64,000 bases of DNA from Alligator mississippiensis (Eukaryota; Chordata; Crocodylia; Alligatoridae). The notes under the pieces are model-generated. The model was not told the DNA's origin, searched no databases, and saw only the letters and a list, made by a program, of their open reading frames with translations. Below are positions 1 to 12,999 of the stretch, piece by piece. The stretch lies in NCBI RefSeq assembly GCF_030867095.1, contig NC_081830.1, positions 33,835,832 to 33,899,831 of the forward strand, written 5' to 3'. The position numbers and the translations under genes were made by a program. The stretch's first letter is position 1. Every line of letters begins with the position of its first letter.

Positions 1-3000
1 CCCAGTAGGGACACCCCTTCTCTCTTCCTCCTTCATGAAGCCCCCCATAGCCCCTCTTGCCTGATTTCCTGACATGGATTGAAAGCAGCAGTGTGTAGAC
101 CCTGCTTGCATCCTCCATACTGGCCAGTTCTATGACAACAGCTTAGAGCAAGAGCTGGGCCTGACCAGCTTATTGCAGACCCAGCAGAGCCACCTGCTGC
201 ATAGAGCTGCTCAGCCACCCCACTTGAGGAGGGTTTTATCCAGTTGCTTAACAGCTTGGGCAGGCTGTGAAGTTTCAGGGAAAGAGGAGAGTAGAGGTGC
301 GGTCCTTCTGAAACAACCACATCCTGCCTGCCTTTCCCACAGCTACCAGTGTCCTACTGCAGCAAGAGCTGGCCACCCTGAAACATACTATTTCCAGAGC
401 ATCCAGCACTTCCAGACTTAGTCCAGGTCACAAAACATAAAGGCCCCACCCTGCCCTGGGATAATGTTGGGAAAGTGTGAAGCACTGTCCAATAAACTCC
501 CTTTGCACAGAGCCACATGCTGACACCCAAGGCAAGAGAACGGAGGAGGAACCTCGTTAGGTGCCCAGTTCCAGCTAAACCTAGTGAGCACAGGGCCACA
601 CTTGCCTCCAGTGAAGAAGAGTCAAGCTGACTGAACATCTCTGCAGCATCCGTCTGAGTTTAGGCTGCAGGCTGCAGCTGGTCCTTAGCCCATCCAGGGG
701 GGCCTGGCTCATGTCCAGCAGAAGGCTCTGGAGTACTGGTGCTGCTCTGTTGACCTATGGCTAATGTGTACGGACTATACAGTCACAGTTCAACACTGAT
801 ACCATGCACAAATCCAGGCAGTCCGGCTCCAACTCACTTATTAGGAAGAGACAATTATACTTGCACAAGGTGTGTTATTTCTGGAGAGCACACCATAAAG
901 CACTCCCCCTTGGTATCCTGCCTGGTCACAACACACAGGTCGAGAGTGTATTTCATACATCACCAAGCTTTTGCAGGCCTGTCTCTTCCATTGTCTCAAA
1001 CAAAACACTCCAGCAGCTCCGTAAGACCCAGAGGCAGCTCATACTGCCTAGACACTGGCACAAGGGATATGGTTGCTAGGCTTCCACAGGATCATCCCTC
1101 TTATCTCTTTGGCATGTCTCTATGCCCAGCGCTATAGAGCATTATAATCCTGGCACCAATTTAGCCTGGGTAAAAAGCATGTTGGAGCTAAATTGGCAGT
1201 TGTACAATTTAGATTAAGTATAGCTGCTCTGGGAGCATAAGGTGCTAACAACTTCCTCCTTGATGGAGCTCCACAGTGCACTCCCCAAGGCCCTGCTCCT
1301 TCCATCTCTAAACTAGGCAGGATTCACCAGAGATGTTCCTTCAGGCTCGGTGATTGAATCCATATATCACACTGACACCCTGGGCAGAGCAATAACAACT
1401 GGACTGAACCTAGGACCTTAACACACGAGTGTCAGTTGCCTGAGCTAAAAGATGCAGCTCTTGTTTCTCAAGGCCTGTTTTCTCAAGTTCGTCTCAAATG
1501 ATATCAGGCCCTGCTTGTAGTGGTCACTGGGCTCAATAAATACAGGCAGATGTGAATGAGAAGAGCAGCCTCTAATCATGGAGCAGTATGTAACCTCCAC
1601 AGACCACAGTCTGGATCTGACTAATACCTAATACCTACTTAACTAAGGGTCCACCTCCCAGTTACCGACTCAGCATTCTTAATTAGGGATGATATTTAAA
1701 TGATAAATCACTACACTGCTCACCCAGTCTTGCTCTCCTGCCACTGTGACCCCCTGTGCACAGACTGCAGAGAGTGGGACTCTACCCAGATCCTTGTGCC
1801 TGGCCCTCCTCTGTCCAGCCCTAATAGCTTGGTCAGACTTCCTGCTGGTGTGACTCCCCTGAAGGCCAAGGGCTGTGTGAGCAGAAGGTCTTCCCGACAG
1901 AGACACAGATAAAAGCTTGCATCTCAGTTTGCTTGTGCTCAGGGGGTTGTGGAGGAAGGTGCTGAAGAATTCTGAGTTACTAATGGATGTTCTCCACCAG
2001 GGTCCTTATCATCTGCCCACTTTAATGCGGACCTGTAGAAGGAGTGTCAAACATAACATAGTTACAACCTGAAACAAGGAGCAGAGCCTTGGGATGCCTA
2101 ACTGGAAATGCGTTGTTAGACCATGAATACATGGGTCAATGAAGGAGGGCTTTCAGGAGACTCCCTCAGGAGCTGTCTGATCTAGCTGCGCTCATGGGGG
2201 GCACATCTGCACACTGCACACACCGCATGTGCGGGTGTTCCCTGTGCTACTAATCTGCAATGCGTGGGGGGGTTGACACTGGGAGACCCTGGTGTCAAAA
2301 ACACCTGTGCCTTAAAAAGTAGGGTGGTGTACATGGCAGCAGCATGCGCTGCTAGAAACAGGAGTCTGGCCAGCCCAAGCCATGCTCTGGCTGCTGGGCA
2401 GGCTCCGGGTTGCTGGATTGCCATAGCTGCAGCCCCCAGATGCCCTCAGAACCCCAGGAAAGGCTGCTAGGTGCTGACCCCAGCCTCCCATACTTCACCT
2501 GAGGCAATGCGCCATGTGTCAGAGCGCACGTGCACAAGTGTTACCCAGGGAAAAGCAGCAGTAGCACATATTGTTCCTCTGCTCTTTGTACCTGGGGAAA
2601 CACATGTTCCTGCTCATGGGGATGTGCTCAGGGTGTCCAAAAGCTAGTTTGCAGCTGCATAACACCAACTAGGTGAGACCCCTCCTATATAAGTCCCATG
2701 AGCTTGGACCCTGTGCCCATAAATGCTGTTCTTAAAGGACAGCTAATTCTTTTTTTCCTTGCTCAAGTAGTTTGGCTGAGACCAGGAGAAAACAGAAGTG
2801 TTCCTTGCCAAGCTTATGTCTGTCAGCGTGTGTACTGCAAGATGCAGTCCTGTATCTAGTGGGCAGATTTTCAAAGGCACCTAGAGGTCTAGAGATGCAG
2901 TTTGGCACTGAGTGGGTTTTACGTGATGCCCAAGTGAATTGGGCACCCAGATTTGGTGGATATACAAGGGAGGCAGGTGCCTGGCCTGCTTAGGCCCAGT

Positions 3001-6000
3001 GCTGAAAGAACAGTGACAGTTCTCTTCGGAGTTTATCATCTGTTTTCATTCTTCCTTGAAATTAAATTGAGCATGTCCTTGCACTGGCAGGAAGATCCTG
3101 GCTCAAGCTTCTGCTATTCCTGACTGAGGGTGATCAAACAGGCAGAGAAGAGACTCAGACTTGTATTTCCTAGATGCCAGGCTGCCAGCCTAACCACCAC
3201 CTTGTAGAACACAAGGGTCTGTGCCATCCCCCTGGCTCCATACCCAGCAAGACCCTATCAGCACCTGTAGCTGCACAGACTGTTTCAGATTCAGCTTCCT
3301 ACTCCAGTGCCATTGCATTTTGCCAGAGGCGTGCCAACCACCTCTCCTTCGGCAATGTTGCAAACCCCATGAAGTGCCTCCCTCTCACCTGTGCCTACCT
3401 ACATGCCTTTGAGAATCTGGTCCTGCGTCTCAAGGGCCTGAGGGATGCCAGGAAAAATCCTGCTGTGACTTTACCCCAACCAGGCTGAGGGAGAGGTGCT
3501 TTGTGGAGCAAGGCCTGCTGTTCACCCCAAAGGCTGGGGGCCAGCCTGCCCAAAAAGCCAGTGAGCTCAGACTCCTTTTGCCTTGCATCCCGTGGGTCTC
3601 TAAGCATTCAAAGAAGTCTGTGCCAAGACTGCCATGCAGGCCTCAACTATCTATGTGGCTGAAGAGCAATCATTTGCAATGCCATGTCCTTGAGGTGAGC
3701 AGGTTCTGTCTCACATTGGATCAATCTCCAACAGCCAGTGAGTCATGGGCTTGATTAAGAGTGAGCAATTGGGACATGGGCCCTGGGCCCTCAAGGCAGT
3801 GGGGCAACACCTGCCCTCACAGCAGCAGCAGCTCCCATGGGGAGGAAGGTGGGGCTTAGGGGTCTCCTACCTCCACTGTGCTCCACCCTGCTGGAGCCTT
3901 CAGCCCCTCCCAGACCCCCAGGGCACAAGCTGTATTGGGTCCACCTCTGACATTGAGCCCTGGCCTTGACCAGTCCTGTCCCACTTAGGACCTTCTGAGA
4001 TACCACCACTGCTCCCCTGTGCAGGGGTGTCACAGGGAACCCCTGCCTCTGTTGCTAGGAAGGCCTGAAAGTGTAGGAAACCCAGAGCAGCAAGGAGTAG
4101 CAGTCCAGGTGGACTGAGTCAAGGACTGAAAAAGCCAGGCGGCTAATGAAGCAACTAGCTGCACCTGGTCCCTGGGTGCAGCAGATCTGGTCACAAGGCT
4201 GGAAAGAGGCTGGGTTTGGGGTGTAAAGTCAGTCTCTGACCATGCCCGGGGTGGCCCTTGCACATGGCGAGGGAAAGGAGCTCCCCAGAGAGGGGGGCAG
4301 CTGGAGATGGATGGGCAGGCAACCAAGTCACCCAGGGGAGCTGGGATGAAATGGCTGCAATGGAGGTAGCATATCTACTCAGAGGGAGGGAGACTATTTG
4401 TTTTGTGAAGCTGCTGGCTTGTGTTTTGTTCCATTTTGAACTTGAGACCGAAGAACCTGCTTGTGGCTACATGGGTGGAGGAGGCCACAAGCAGGGGTGT
4501 CTGGGTGCGCTCCCCTGTTATAGGTGCCAGAAGTTAGCCCCAAGCCAAAGGGGTTGAGACTGGTGGCTGAGACTGGTAGCCTCTACTAGGGCTCCAAGGA
4601 GGCAGGGCTGATGCCCAGGAGCTGAGGTCTTAGACAGTGGACCAAGGGTAAGCATGTAGCTAGACAAAAAGGGGGCCAAGGCTGTGACAAACACTCGCCC
4701 AGCTTCAAACAAGAGTACTTAGCCCACCCTTCCTCCCCACAGGGTCTGCTGCTGCTGTGATGGGAAGTGTTGCCCCCTCCTTGAGTGCCCAGGGCCCATG
4801 TCCCAGCGAAGCCCTGACAGGTGCTCAGAGCCCTGCAGGAGCACTCCCCTAAAGGGAAGCACTCAAGGGACAGCACAGGCCCCAGGTTGGGGTGGTCTAG
4901 CTGGGTAGAGAAGATGACCAGCAAAGTTACCAGGGACCACCTCTCCCAACAAGCAAGATAACATCCAAGTTGTGGCAGATAAGAGCCTGGAGGTGAGGCG
5001 GGTCTGCAAAGGACCCAGCAGGTGGGTCTGACCAGAGTGGGGACAGCAGATGCCAGTGTGGTGACCCCCCACAAAGGTACCACAGGGGAATAGCAACATC
5101 CCAGACCTTCTTCCCCTGCTGTGGGTGAAGGCACTTTGTTCCTTGCTGCCAGGGAGCAAGGCTGGCATTGCAGATCTTGGTTGGTAAGACAAGCAGATCT
5201 CTCCATGAACTGCCCTTCCCAAGGCCCTTCCCTTTGTGTTGGTACATCCCATCCTTCTGCAGAGATCACATCTTGTCTAGCACTTGGTGGCAGAACAGCA
5301 GAGAGTCCCCAAGCAGCTTGCTACCGCTGAGCCTGGGTACCCAGAACAACTTGGCCTCAGTTGCACATTGTTCCCTAATGGCTTGTTACCCTGTTCCTCA
5401 ACAGTGTTGAGACATCCTGGGCTGCAGAGCATCTTTGCTGCATGTAGGATGAGTTAGTCTGATAACCCCCTTGCTTTCTTTCTGTGAGCTGGTGACACCC
5501 CACCTGCCAGGACAATAGCAGCCTTACTTATCACCAAAAGGCTGGCTTGGGATACAGAGCCATGCAGGCGCTGTGTGACTCAGCACCCAAATACGCACAG
5601 GAAGAGATGCCCACCATGCCAGGATTAAACCAGCAGCTACTTTGAGCGCCAGGGAAGGGCAGAGTTCACTGATTCCCTCACACACAGGAGAAGGGACAGA
5701 GGGACTAACTTTGCAGAGGATGGAGTATGACAGATTGGAGCTACCAGCATCCCTGCTTGAAGCTCAGCAAGGGTTTGGCCTCAGCCTCACTGCAGCTTTC
5801 AGTCGCTTCCTGGTCATAGCAGCAAGTTGATCTGCATGGAAGAGACAATGCCTCAAGTGACACATCTCCATGTTCCACCTCATGTGGGGTCATGGTGAGG
5901 CACATTGGTAGCAGGGTGTAGCTGCTCAGCCATACACTCTGCTCCAGGCACAGCAGAGTCCATGTTCTCCATGCACCACCCACGCCTTCCTCTTGGCCCA

Positions 6001-7430
6001 GGGGTCCTTGCTTTACTCGTTTGATGTTAACAGTGGACAGGTCTCTGAGGACAAAGAGAGTGTTGCTAAAAGGATACAGCATAGCACTTGCCTGCCCTAC
6101 AGCTCACCAAGTCTCCTGGCATGCAGCATCCTACAGCTGGCCTTGCCCAGAGCATCTCTGAGGACTTGCTACCAGTGCAAGCTTTCTGTCAGTCCCATCC
6201 CATATCCTCAACCTTTTTTATAACCTTCTAGATAAACGCAGAGGAAACTTGGCCTTCCTTGCAGCCTGTTTGACCTCAGTCAGTTTTCCCCTATCCTCCT
6301 TATAGCCTGTTCTCTGAGTGAATCTTGAGCAGGAGCGCTGTCTTCTCCTGCCAAAGCACTTCTGCCCCTCACTCCTCCTGCTCCCTCCTTTATGTCTCTC
6401 CAGGAGGCAGGACCTTCTAGCCTGCTTGCCTTTTTTAAATGCCCCTTTCCCTTGTTCCCTAAAACAAGGTATAAGGCAGAGAGCAAGGCAGCACAAGGAA
6501 CTGGTTCCTACCCCAGGGGGCTCCAGCTTCTTTCCGCTGGGTGGTAGAAGCTGAGGGGAGGAAGCTCTCAGACAGATGACAAAGTAGGGTCCTTCTTAGG
6601 TGCATGGTGTCAGCATGAAAGACTGAGTGGCAAGATAGAGCAATGGACACCTGGCTCTAAGCACACTCCCCCACCAGGGAGGTAGGCAGATTTGTTGGGA
6701 CTACGTTCCAGTGAGGGCAGGTTTGCTTTCAAAGACAGTCAGCAGTTCACATGCCCTGGAGAATGCAAAGATACCTTCCATTAAAGGGAGTGACTCCAGC
6801 AAGAACACTGGCACCAGCGTCCTCATCACTCAAGAGCTCTCTCTTCTTGGACACTGATACAAGCGGTGAAGTGGGACCATCTCGGGAGCACTAAGGACAC
6901 AACACAATAGGTTTCTACCATCAACAGTGAAAGAACCAGACTGTAAAGCACCAAAATAGTCTATGGGTGACATCAGCAGTTGCCATGGCAACTCCCTGGG
7001 GGTGTACTGAATTAATTTGAGTTTTGGGAGTTCTGCAACTAGTTGGAGGGGGAACACTTTCAACACTGCCTGTTGGCCTTGGGGCTAGAGTCGGCATAGC
7101 TTAGCTCTTTCCACAGCTTGGAGTGAACCCAACTGGGCAGAGCTGGTGTTGAGAATAAACCAGAACTCCCTGAGTGTCCTTCTGATATGCAAATGTGGGC
7201 AGTGATTTAAGGGGAAGAAGTCAGTTGGCTTGGCAGCTGCTCAGGATCAAGTTGCCCCACTGGCCTGGGGGCAGGGTCTGCCATTCCCTTTGGGGCAGTG
7301 AATTCACACCATGGTCACTCTTGTGGCTCCTGTTCCTGCCATTGCAAGATTTGGGAGGCTTATGAGTCTGTCGTCCCATACCTGCCAGCCCTTGTGGCTG
7401 CCCCTTCATGCCACAGAGGAGGACTGCTAG
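1..7430. other. No gene recognised
   Basis: Apart from the tRNA-like head at 1.4 kb, nothing is supported. Open frames up to 227 aa (4586-5269, minus) have no known domain, no Kozak context of note and no flanking splice pattern, and they overlap others in several frames. Mean composition is about half GC, which lengthens chance ORFs. In known synteny ETV5 lies upstream of TRA2B, but I see no ETS-domain exon here. Confidence 0.5.
1395..1455 (-). mobile_element. tRNA-derived SINE head
   Basis: On the minus strand TTTAGCTCAGGCAACTGACAC (box A-like) is followed by GGTCCTAGGTTCAGTCC (box B-like) at tRNA spacing, but no acceptor stem closes. A SINE promoter rather than a tRNA gene. Confidence 0.5.
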
Positions 7431-7432
7431 TT

Positions 7433-7480
7433 CAGTGATTTTTAACCAGGCACCTCAGGGTGCCTTCTCTTCTCAGAACA
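7433..7480. mobile_element. hAT end fragment
   Basis: CAGTGATTTTTAACCAGGCACCTCAGGGTGCC resembles the 5' end of the 41.86-kb hAT family. Only the first about 45 bp are recognisable. Confidence 0.4.
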
Positions 7481-8479
7481 ACTTCTGCCTTGCAAGTCAA
7501 GATGTGATGCTAAGCCAATGCTTTGGGATGGTCCCAATGGCAGTCCAGCCCTCCACTGGGCTGCTGTGAAATACTGTAGGTTCCCCTGACCAGTATCCCA
7601 TCTGCGGGATTGCTGGCTGTGTTAGATGGCTTAGCAGTAGGACTACCTGTTGATCTCTGCTGTCATTCTTGAAAGAGAAGTCTCCTGTCAAGAAAACTGA
7701 CTGTGTGTGGCAACCACTGATGCCTGATCAAGAAAAGCATGACCCAAAACCAAGGGCCAGGCTGATGCAAGAAAGGTCTGCTGGCTTAACGTCTCTGGGA
7801 AATGCCACTAGTATTGATTCAGCTGATATCAGCAACAATGGACTTTTCCAGTGCTCCTTACACCAGTTTAGAGGTAACATAAGGCATCTTCTGCTGTTAT
7901 AACTGGAAAGTGTCACCAGGGCTTCTATCCCTGGTCCTGAAGTGAATGATGCATTCCAGCAAAGCCAGGCAGGAGGAGAACTCTAGCTCTACTAGCACCA
8001 AGAGCAATCAATAAGGGTCAGTGCCCTCAGAGATTGCCACCCCTCTGGCATGTGTGCCACAAGTGACATGGGCAGCTTCTGTGTGTGGCATGTGGGGAAT
8101 GAATAGGCTGCACATCAGCAGATAGAGCAGGGAGCAGAAAGCAGACCAGCAAATCAGGCAGGGGAATGGGACCTAAGAGGCACTTGGGAAGGGCGTGGGG
8201 CCCATTTGTGGTATGCCTGTCAGAAGAGTTGGCCCCTATCACCCTAGGCATTATGCACACACCAAAGGAAAAGGTGTGTGCCCTGGAACACTTGTAGTCT
8301 TGGCATACAAGGAAATGGCAGGTGCAGAGGGAAAGGATAGTACTGATGACTGTCATGCTTCCATTGCATGTCTTGTGGGAGCTGATGTATTTCTTGAATC
8401 TCCAGCTCCTGGAGGGAGGTGAGTGTGGGAATCAGCTTTCACTTAAAATGATCTAGCAGTCAGCACTTGAGGCTGTGGA

Positions 8480-9245
8480 GGGAAATTGTGCTGTGCAGAG
8501 AGAAGGATGCAGACCAATGGCTTGGAATGGTGGCAAAGTGGGTTTAGATTGGAGAGCAGGAAAAACTTCTTCACTGTGAGATCAGGGAGGCAATGGAATA
8601 GACCTCCTGGGAAGCTGTAGACTCTCCATCACTGGAGGTGTTCAACAGAGGTTGGATGGCCACTGGTTGGGGATGATTTATGTGTAGCTGTGCCTATGTT
8701 CTACCATGGGTATGCCCCAGACTTCTCTATTTTGCTGGTTGCCCCTTCCCCTTCTGCTACATGGGTCGGGGGGGGGGGGGGGTTTAAGCCTTCCTCCGAA
8801 GCACTGGGTATTGGCTGTAACCCAAGCTAAACACTGGCTGTTGGCTGCAATCTGGAGGTGCTTCACTGGAGGTCTTGCCCTTCTGCTCATGGTCAGACTG
8901 ATGCCATATTTGGAGTCAGGAAGGAATCTTGCCCTATGGTCAGATTAGTACAGACTGTGGGGGTTTCTGCTTTCCTGTGGTTGCAGGGGGAGGCTTCTAC
9001 ATGGGATCTCTTTAACTTATATTAACAACCTCTTGTAGAAGCAGGATGTTGGCCACCATGGTCCCCCTGCTTTACCTGTGGCAGGTTCAGGTGTTGCGTC
9101 AGGGCTGAGTGTCATTTTTTAAAGAGTTTAGATAATGAATTTGCTTGGGATTATTTGGGCAGGGCTGATCCCACCTCAGGTAGGGGGTTGGACCAGATGT
9201 GGCCTCTGGAGCTCCCTTCCAGCCCCACTGCTCTAGGATTTTGTG
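8480..9245 (+). mobile_element. CR1 LINE 3' end with 3' UTR
   Basis: The + strand reads [19 protein letters not shown] (about 8545-8600), the conserved C-terminus of CR1 ORF2. A 3' UTR with GAGTCAGGAAGGAATCTTGCC (8909-8930) follows, then the terminal GGGGGTTGGACCAGATG...CTTCCAGCCC block ending near 9245. It is the only CR1 on the + strand, and it belongs to a subfamily with a longer 3' UTR than the minus-strand copies. A 15-base G run interrupts it at 8768-8782. Confidence 0.82.
8768..8782. repeat. Poly-G run of 15 bases
   Basis: G run inside the + strand CR1 3' UTR. Similar 12-base G runs are at 15691-15702 and 20589-20600. Confidence 0.9.
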
Positions 9246-9249
9246 AAGG

Positions 9250-11794
9250 GGAAGCAGCCATGGGGAGCACAGGGTTAAACCAGTACGTGCATCTGCAGGG
9301 AATCCAGATCAGGGGCTGAGACTGCACAGTGGGCTCAGAACCAGGGAGTCTGAGTTTGTTATTAGTCTGTAGCAATATCCAAGTGTGCAGTCTAGTCCAG
9401 GCCAGGAGCCAGGGAGCCCAGAACATACAACAAGGTAAGTGAGAGTGAGCTACTGGGGTCCAAGGTAGGGGAGAGGCAGGAACAAGGCACAAGGGACAAA
9501 AGCTGGAGCAAGGCTGGAGCTGCAAGAGTGTGAGGTGTAGAGCAGTAAAAGTGTGAATGGAGAGCCTGGGCTTATACACTAACCAGTCTATCTTGCATCC
9601 TGCAGGCAAGTAGCTTAACCCTTGCATCTGATCGTGGAGCTGCAGAGGGTGAAGGTTGTCTTCCAACACCCCAACTCTATTCTTTTAAAACCTCATGATT
9701 TTTGAACCTGTCTTCTGATGTGGGGGTGGTGGGGGCTGAGTCAGGGATTTCGATGCGTGAGGCTGGCAAGTTGGCTGAGAAGATCCAAGGGAATGCTGGG
9801 ACTGTTTGCAGCTATCAGATCATTTGTAAAATGGAAATCTCACATTCCCCGGTCCTAATAATCCCTGCACCCTTTGGGAATAGTCCTGTTCAGGAAAGAG
9901 AGGGATGCTAAGGAAAGACCAGAGCAGAAACACATATCTCACGAGCTGCTCTGCGGTGGAGGACCAGTGTGCAGGACCCTGACTGGCAGGTTTTGGAGCA
10001 CTTTCCATACCCAAAAGCCCCAGCTGGCCTAGCTTTATCACCCAGGCTGGCTTCATGAAGTGGATACTTGCTTACTAGGAACTGGACTGAGACTGCTTTG
10101 CTGGCAGGAGACAACTGTGGGCCCAGGCCAGAGCTGGGGCCAAGAGGCTCCACACTTCACTCATTATCCTTTCAGCATGTCCTGTGTGTCCCGCCTTCTG
10201 TGCCCAGAAGGACCAATACCCTGTGGGCATCTTGAATGAGGAGCCAGTGTCTGCTGAAGTGAGTGGGTGGCCCCTTGGCTTCCTACCATGCAGAGCTAAC
10301 AACAAGAATCAGGCTTCCTCTTTAATGAAGTGCCCCATGCATGCAAAGCATGGTTGTCTCAGCTAGCAGGGCAGTGCCCAGGACTCACGCTGTGCAAGGG
10401 ACTATGGTGGGATTATCCTGCTTATTTTCCCACATACTGCACAGAAGGAACCATTTCCTCTCCTTCCTGAATGAAGCACTTCATGGTCTGCCCAGTTCAA
10501 TACGAGTGCGTGCCCGCAGCCTTCTTTCCAGCGATGAGGTCAGGCAGTTTGGAGCTGAGTTGTTCTAAGGGGTCATGGATGCCCTGAGGCATGCAACCAG
10601 CCCCCATGCACCCAAATACCCACTGGCAGACACGCACACGGCTGGCAAAGCTGGCCTACTCCCCAACAACCAATTTCCCTTCCTGAGCCCTCTCCCCATG
10701 CCAAGAGCTCCTTCCTAACCTCCCCACAACAGCAGTCTGCCTGGCCCACTCCACCTTGGCCCTTGAGGGCTGACCTCTCTGCTTGGCTTGCCCTATTAGT
10801 AAAACAGCCCTAGCAATCCCTGCCCCAGAGAGAGGGGGCCATGACAATGACTGCTTGTGCATTATCCAAGCTACAAAAGCCAAAGCTCAGCTCGCTTTCA
10901 CTTGGCTACCTGGGGGATGGCTGGCTGTGTGCACATGCCCCAATTGCTCTCAGCCCTCCAGCTGGTATGTGATGGATTACAGCATCACATCACCTTACCT
11001 CCCTGCGCAGAGCTCCTCGGCTGAGCAGAGCAGATGCTGGTGGCCAGGCCTCTTCCTCTGGGGTGAGTGAGAAAACAAGCTTCCCAGGCCCTCAGCCAGC
11101 TCCATCCCATGTTATGTAGGCCAGGGAAAGGCAGCTCCCTAGTGTGGAGTGTCCGGCTCCTTCCCCAGCTTCATGTCCTAACGCATCAGCTCCATACCAT
11201 TCCCACCACAGCAGTGACCTGAGGCCTCCCATCCTCATGCCAGCTATCCCCCGGCCCTACCCCCAGCCACAGCCCAGCAATAACTTATGCTTCCCCTAGA
11301 CCCCAGAGCAACCACCCCAGGCACTTCTCCTCCCCACCTCCCACAATCCAGATAGGATGCTACAGGGATTGCTAGGAATACCAGCAATACTAGTGGTGAG
11401 TGGGAGAGGGAGCAGGGGACACAGAGTATGTACTCAGGCCTGGTCATCATCATACAGGCAGGCACAGCCATGAGGAGGCATGTTTTTTCCCCCCAGAAAA
11501 TTCTTTATTTGCCCAAAATGCAGGTTTGGGGGCACTGAAAATAATTGAGTGATGGTCAAAAAATATTTTGGAAAAATCAAACCATTTTGCTTCCAGTTCC
11601 CCAAAATAGACTTTTTCTTTCTTTTCTTCTTTTTCAAAGTGAAGTTTTCTGTTAAAAATTTACTTTATGCAAGTTTTAGATACATCCAAAAAGAAACATT
11701 TGGGTCTCTTCTCTCACACACAGGAATACTCTCTCACGTGTGTGTGTGTGTGTGTGTACATACAAACATTCACATGTGTACACACGGATGTGCG

Positions 11795-11827
<33 letters not shown>

Positions 11828-12990
11828 GTATGTTTCTCACATGGAGACACCTGAAACTACTCACTTACCCATCCACATGCAAATGTTATGTCCCAAATAT
11901 CAGGCTGCTACTGAGGTCTTTTGGGATGGGGGATCCCAGGTTTCTTTATGAAAATGACAGTCCTGCTCACTCCAGAAGACAAGACAGAGCCATTTTCTAG
12001 AGATGTTGATCCCAGCACTGACAAGCTTAGGCCACTCAAAGGCCTGCCCGATTCTCTCCCTGCTCTGAGCTAGGTACTAGCAGTGATTCCCATGTGGAAG
12101 GTTTCAGGGTTAGAGGCACATGGCCTGAGGAAACTGGTAGCAGCACTGCTAACCTGAAGACTCCAAAACTCATGAGATTGTTTTGCTTCTGATGGTTTCT
12201 TTTTAAAGCCATTCTAATGAATTTTGAGTTCTGTTTCTTTTTTTATTTTTTTGGATTTCTGAGGGGGTTTGGGTCACAAGTGGGTCATGCTTTCAACCCT
12301 TGCTTCCCAGACAGAAAGAAATAAACTTCCTTTAATGAAAGCTGATGTTCTCCTGAAATGACAGGAGTCTGGATGCTGAGAATTTAAGGAAAGCACTGCC
12401 TATTGTGAGACAGACAGTAAAACCATAGACAGTTGGCTTCCTTCAGCTAATGATAAACTTTGGTGATTAAAACTGGAAACACTTCCTTGACCGTAGGCTT
12501 AGTCTGCCCTGATCAAAATAGGGTGCAGGGCATCTCTGGAGCAAAAACAGTTCTGGTCCTCAGGCATTTCTCAGTCTTGCAGTCACCTGTGCTAACAAGG
12601 GGCTGTGCGGACAGGAGACAAAGGGCAAGGTCCGCTTGCAGCAGCAGAGGCACACGAGGTCTGAGAGATCCCTCTGGTGTTCAGTGTGAGATAGCTACAG
12701 TTCCTGAAAGCAAATAAATGTAAATGCTATGAAGACCTGTCCTGTGGATCTTGCTAGGGAAAGTCAGTTCATCAGGAATCACTGGCTGGGTTCCACACTC
12801 TGTCATCCACAGCTTTCTGACCATAAATACCTGCCTTCTGCCAGAGTTCAATGCCGCCCTGTAGAAAGGGTCTGTGTGAATCAGGCTGCCTTGACTCTCT
12901 GAACCTCCAAACCCCCTATGTGCCTATAGCAGAGAGTCAAAGACCCCTCTTACTACAACAGGGAAGGCAGGCAGCTGAGACAAGGTGAGC
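9250..12990. other. No gene recognised
   Basis: Contains the inverted TG/CA microsatellite at 11.74 kb and short T-rich runs (11610-11640, 12230-12250). Open frames are short and overlap on both strands. A 172-aa minus frame (9151-9669) overlaps the CR1 tail and is not gene-like. Confidence 0.5.
11738..11828. repeat. (TG)n / (CA)n alternating tract
   Basis: About ten TG units (11738-11757), a 40-base spacer with further alternating bases (TGCGTGCGCGCACAC), then about thirteen CA units (11801-11826). An inverted microsatellite able to form a hairpin or Z-DNA. Open frames of alternating Val/Cys or Thr/His here are artefacts. Confidence 0.9.
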
Positions 12991-12999
12991 TGCACAGCA

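Noticed and set aside
4586..5269. 227-aa minus-strand open frame
   Set aside because: No domain, several overlapping alternatives on both strands, no splice context. Length is possible by chance in about 50-55% GC DNA.
11549..11864. Open frames rich in alternating Val/Cys and Thr/His
   Set aside because: Translation of the TG/CA microsatellite.
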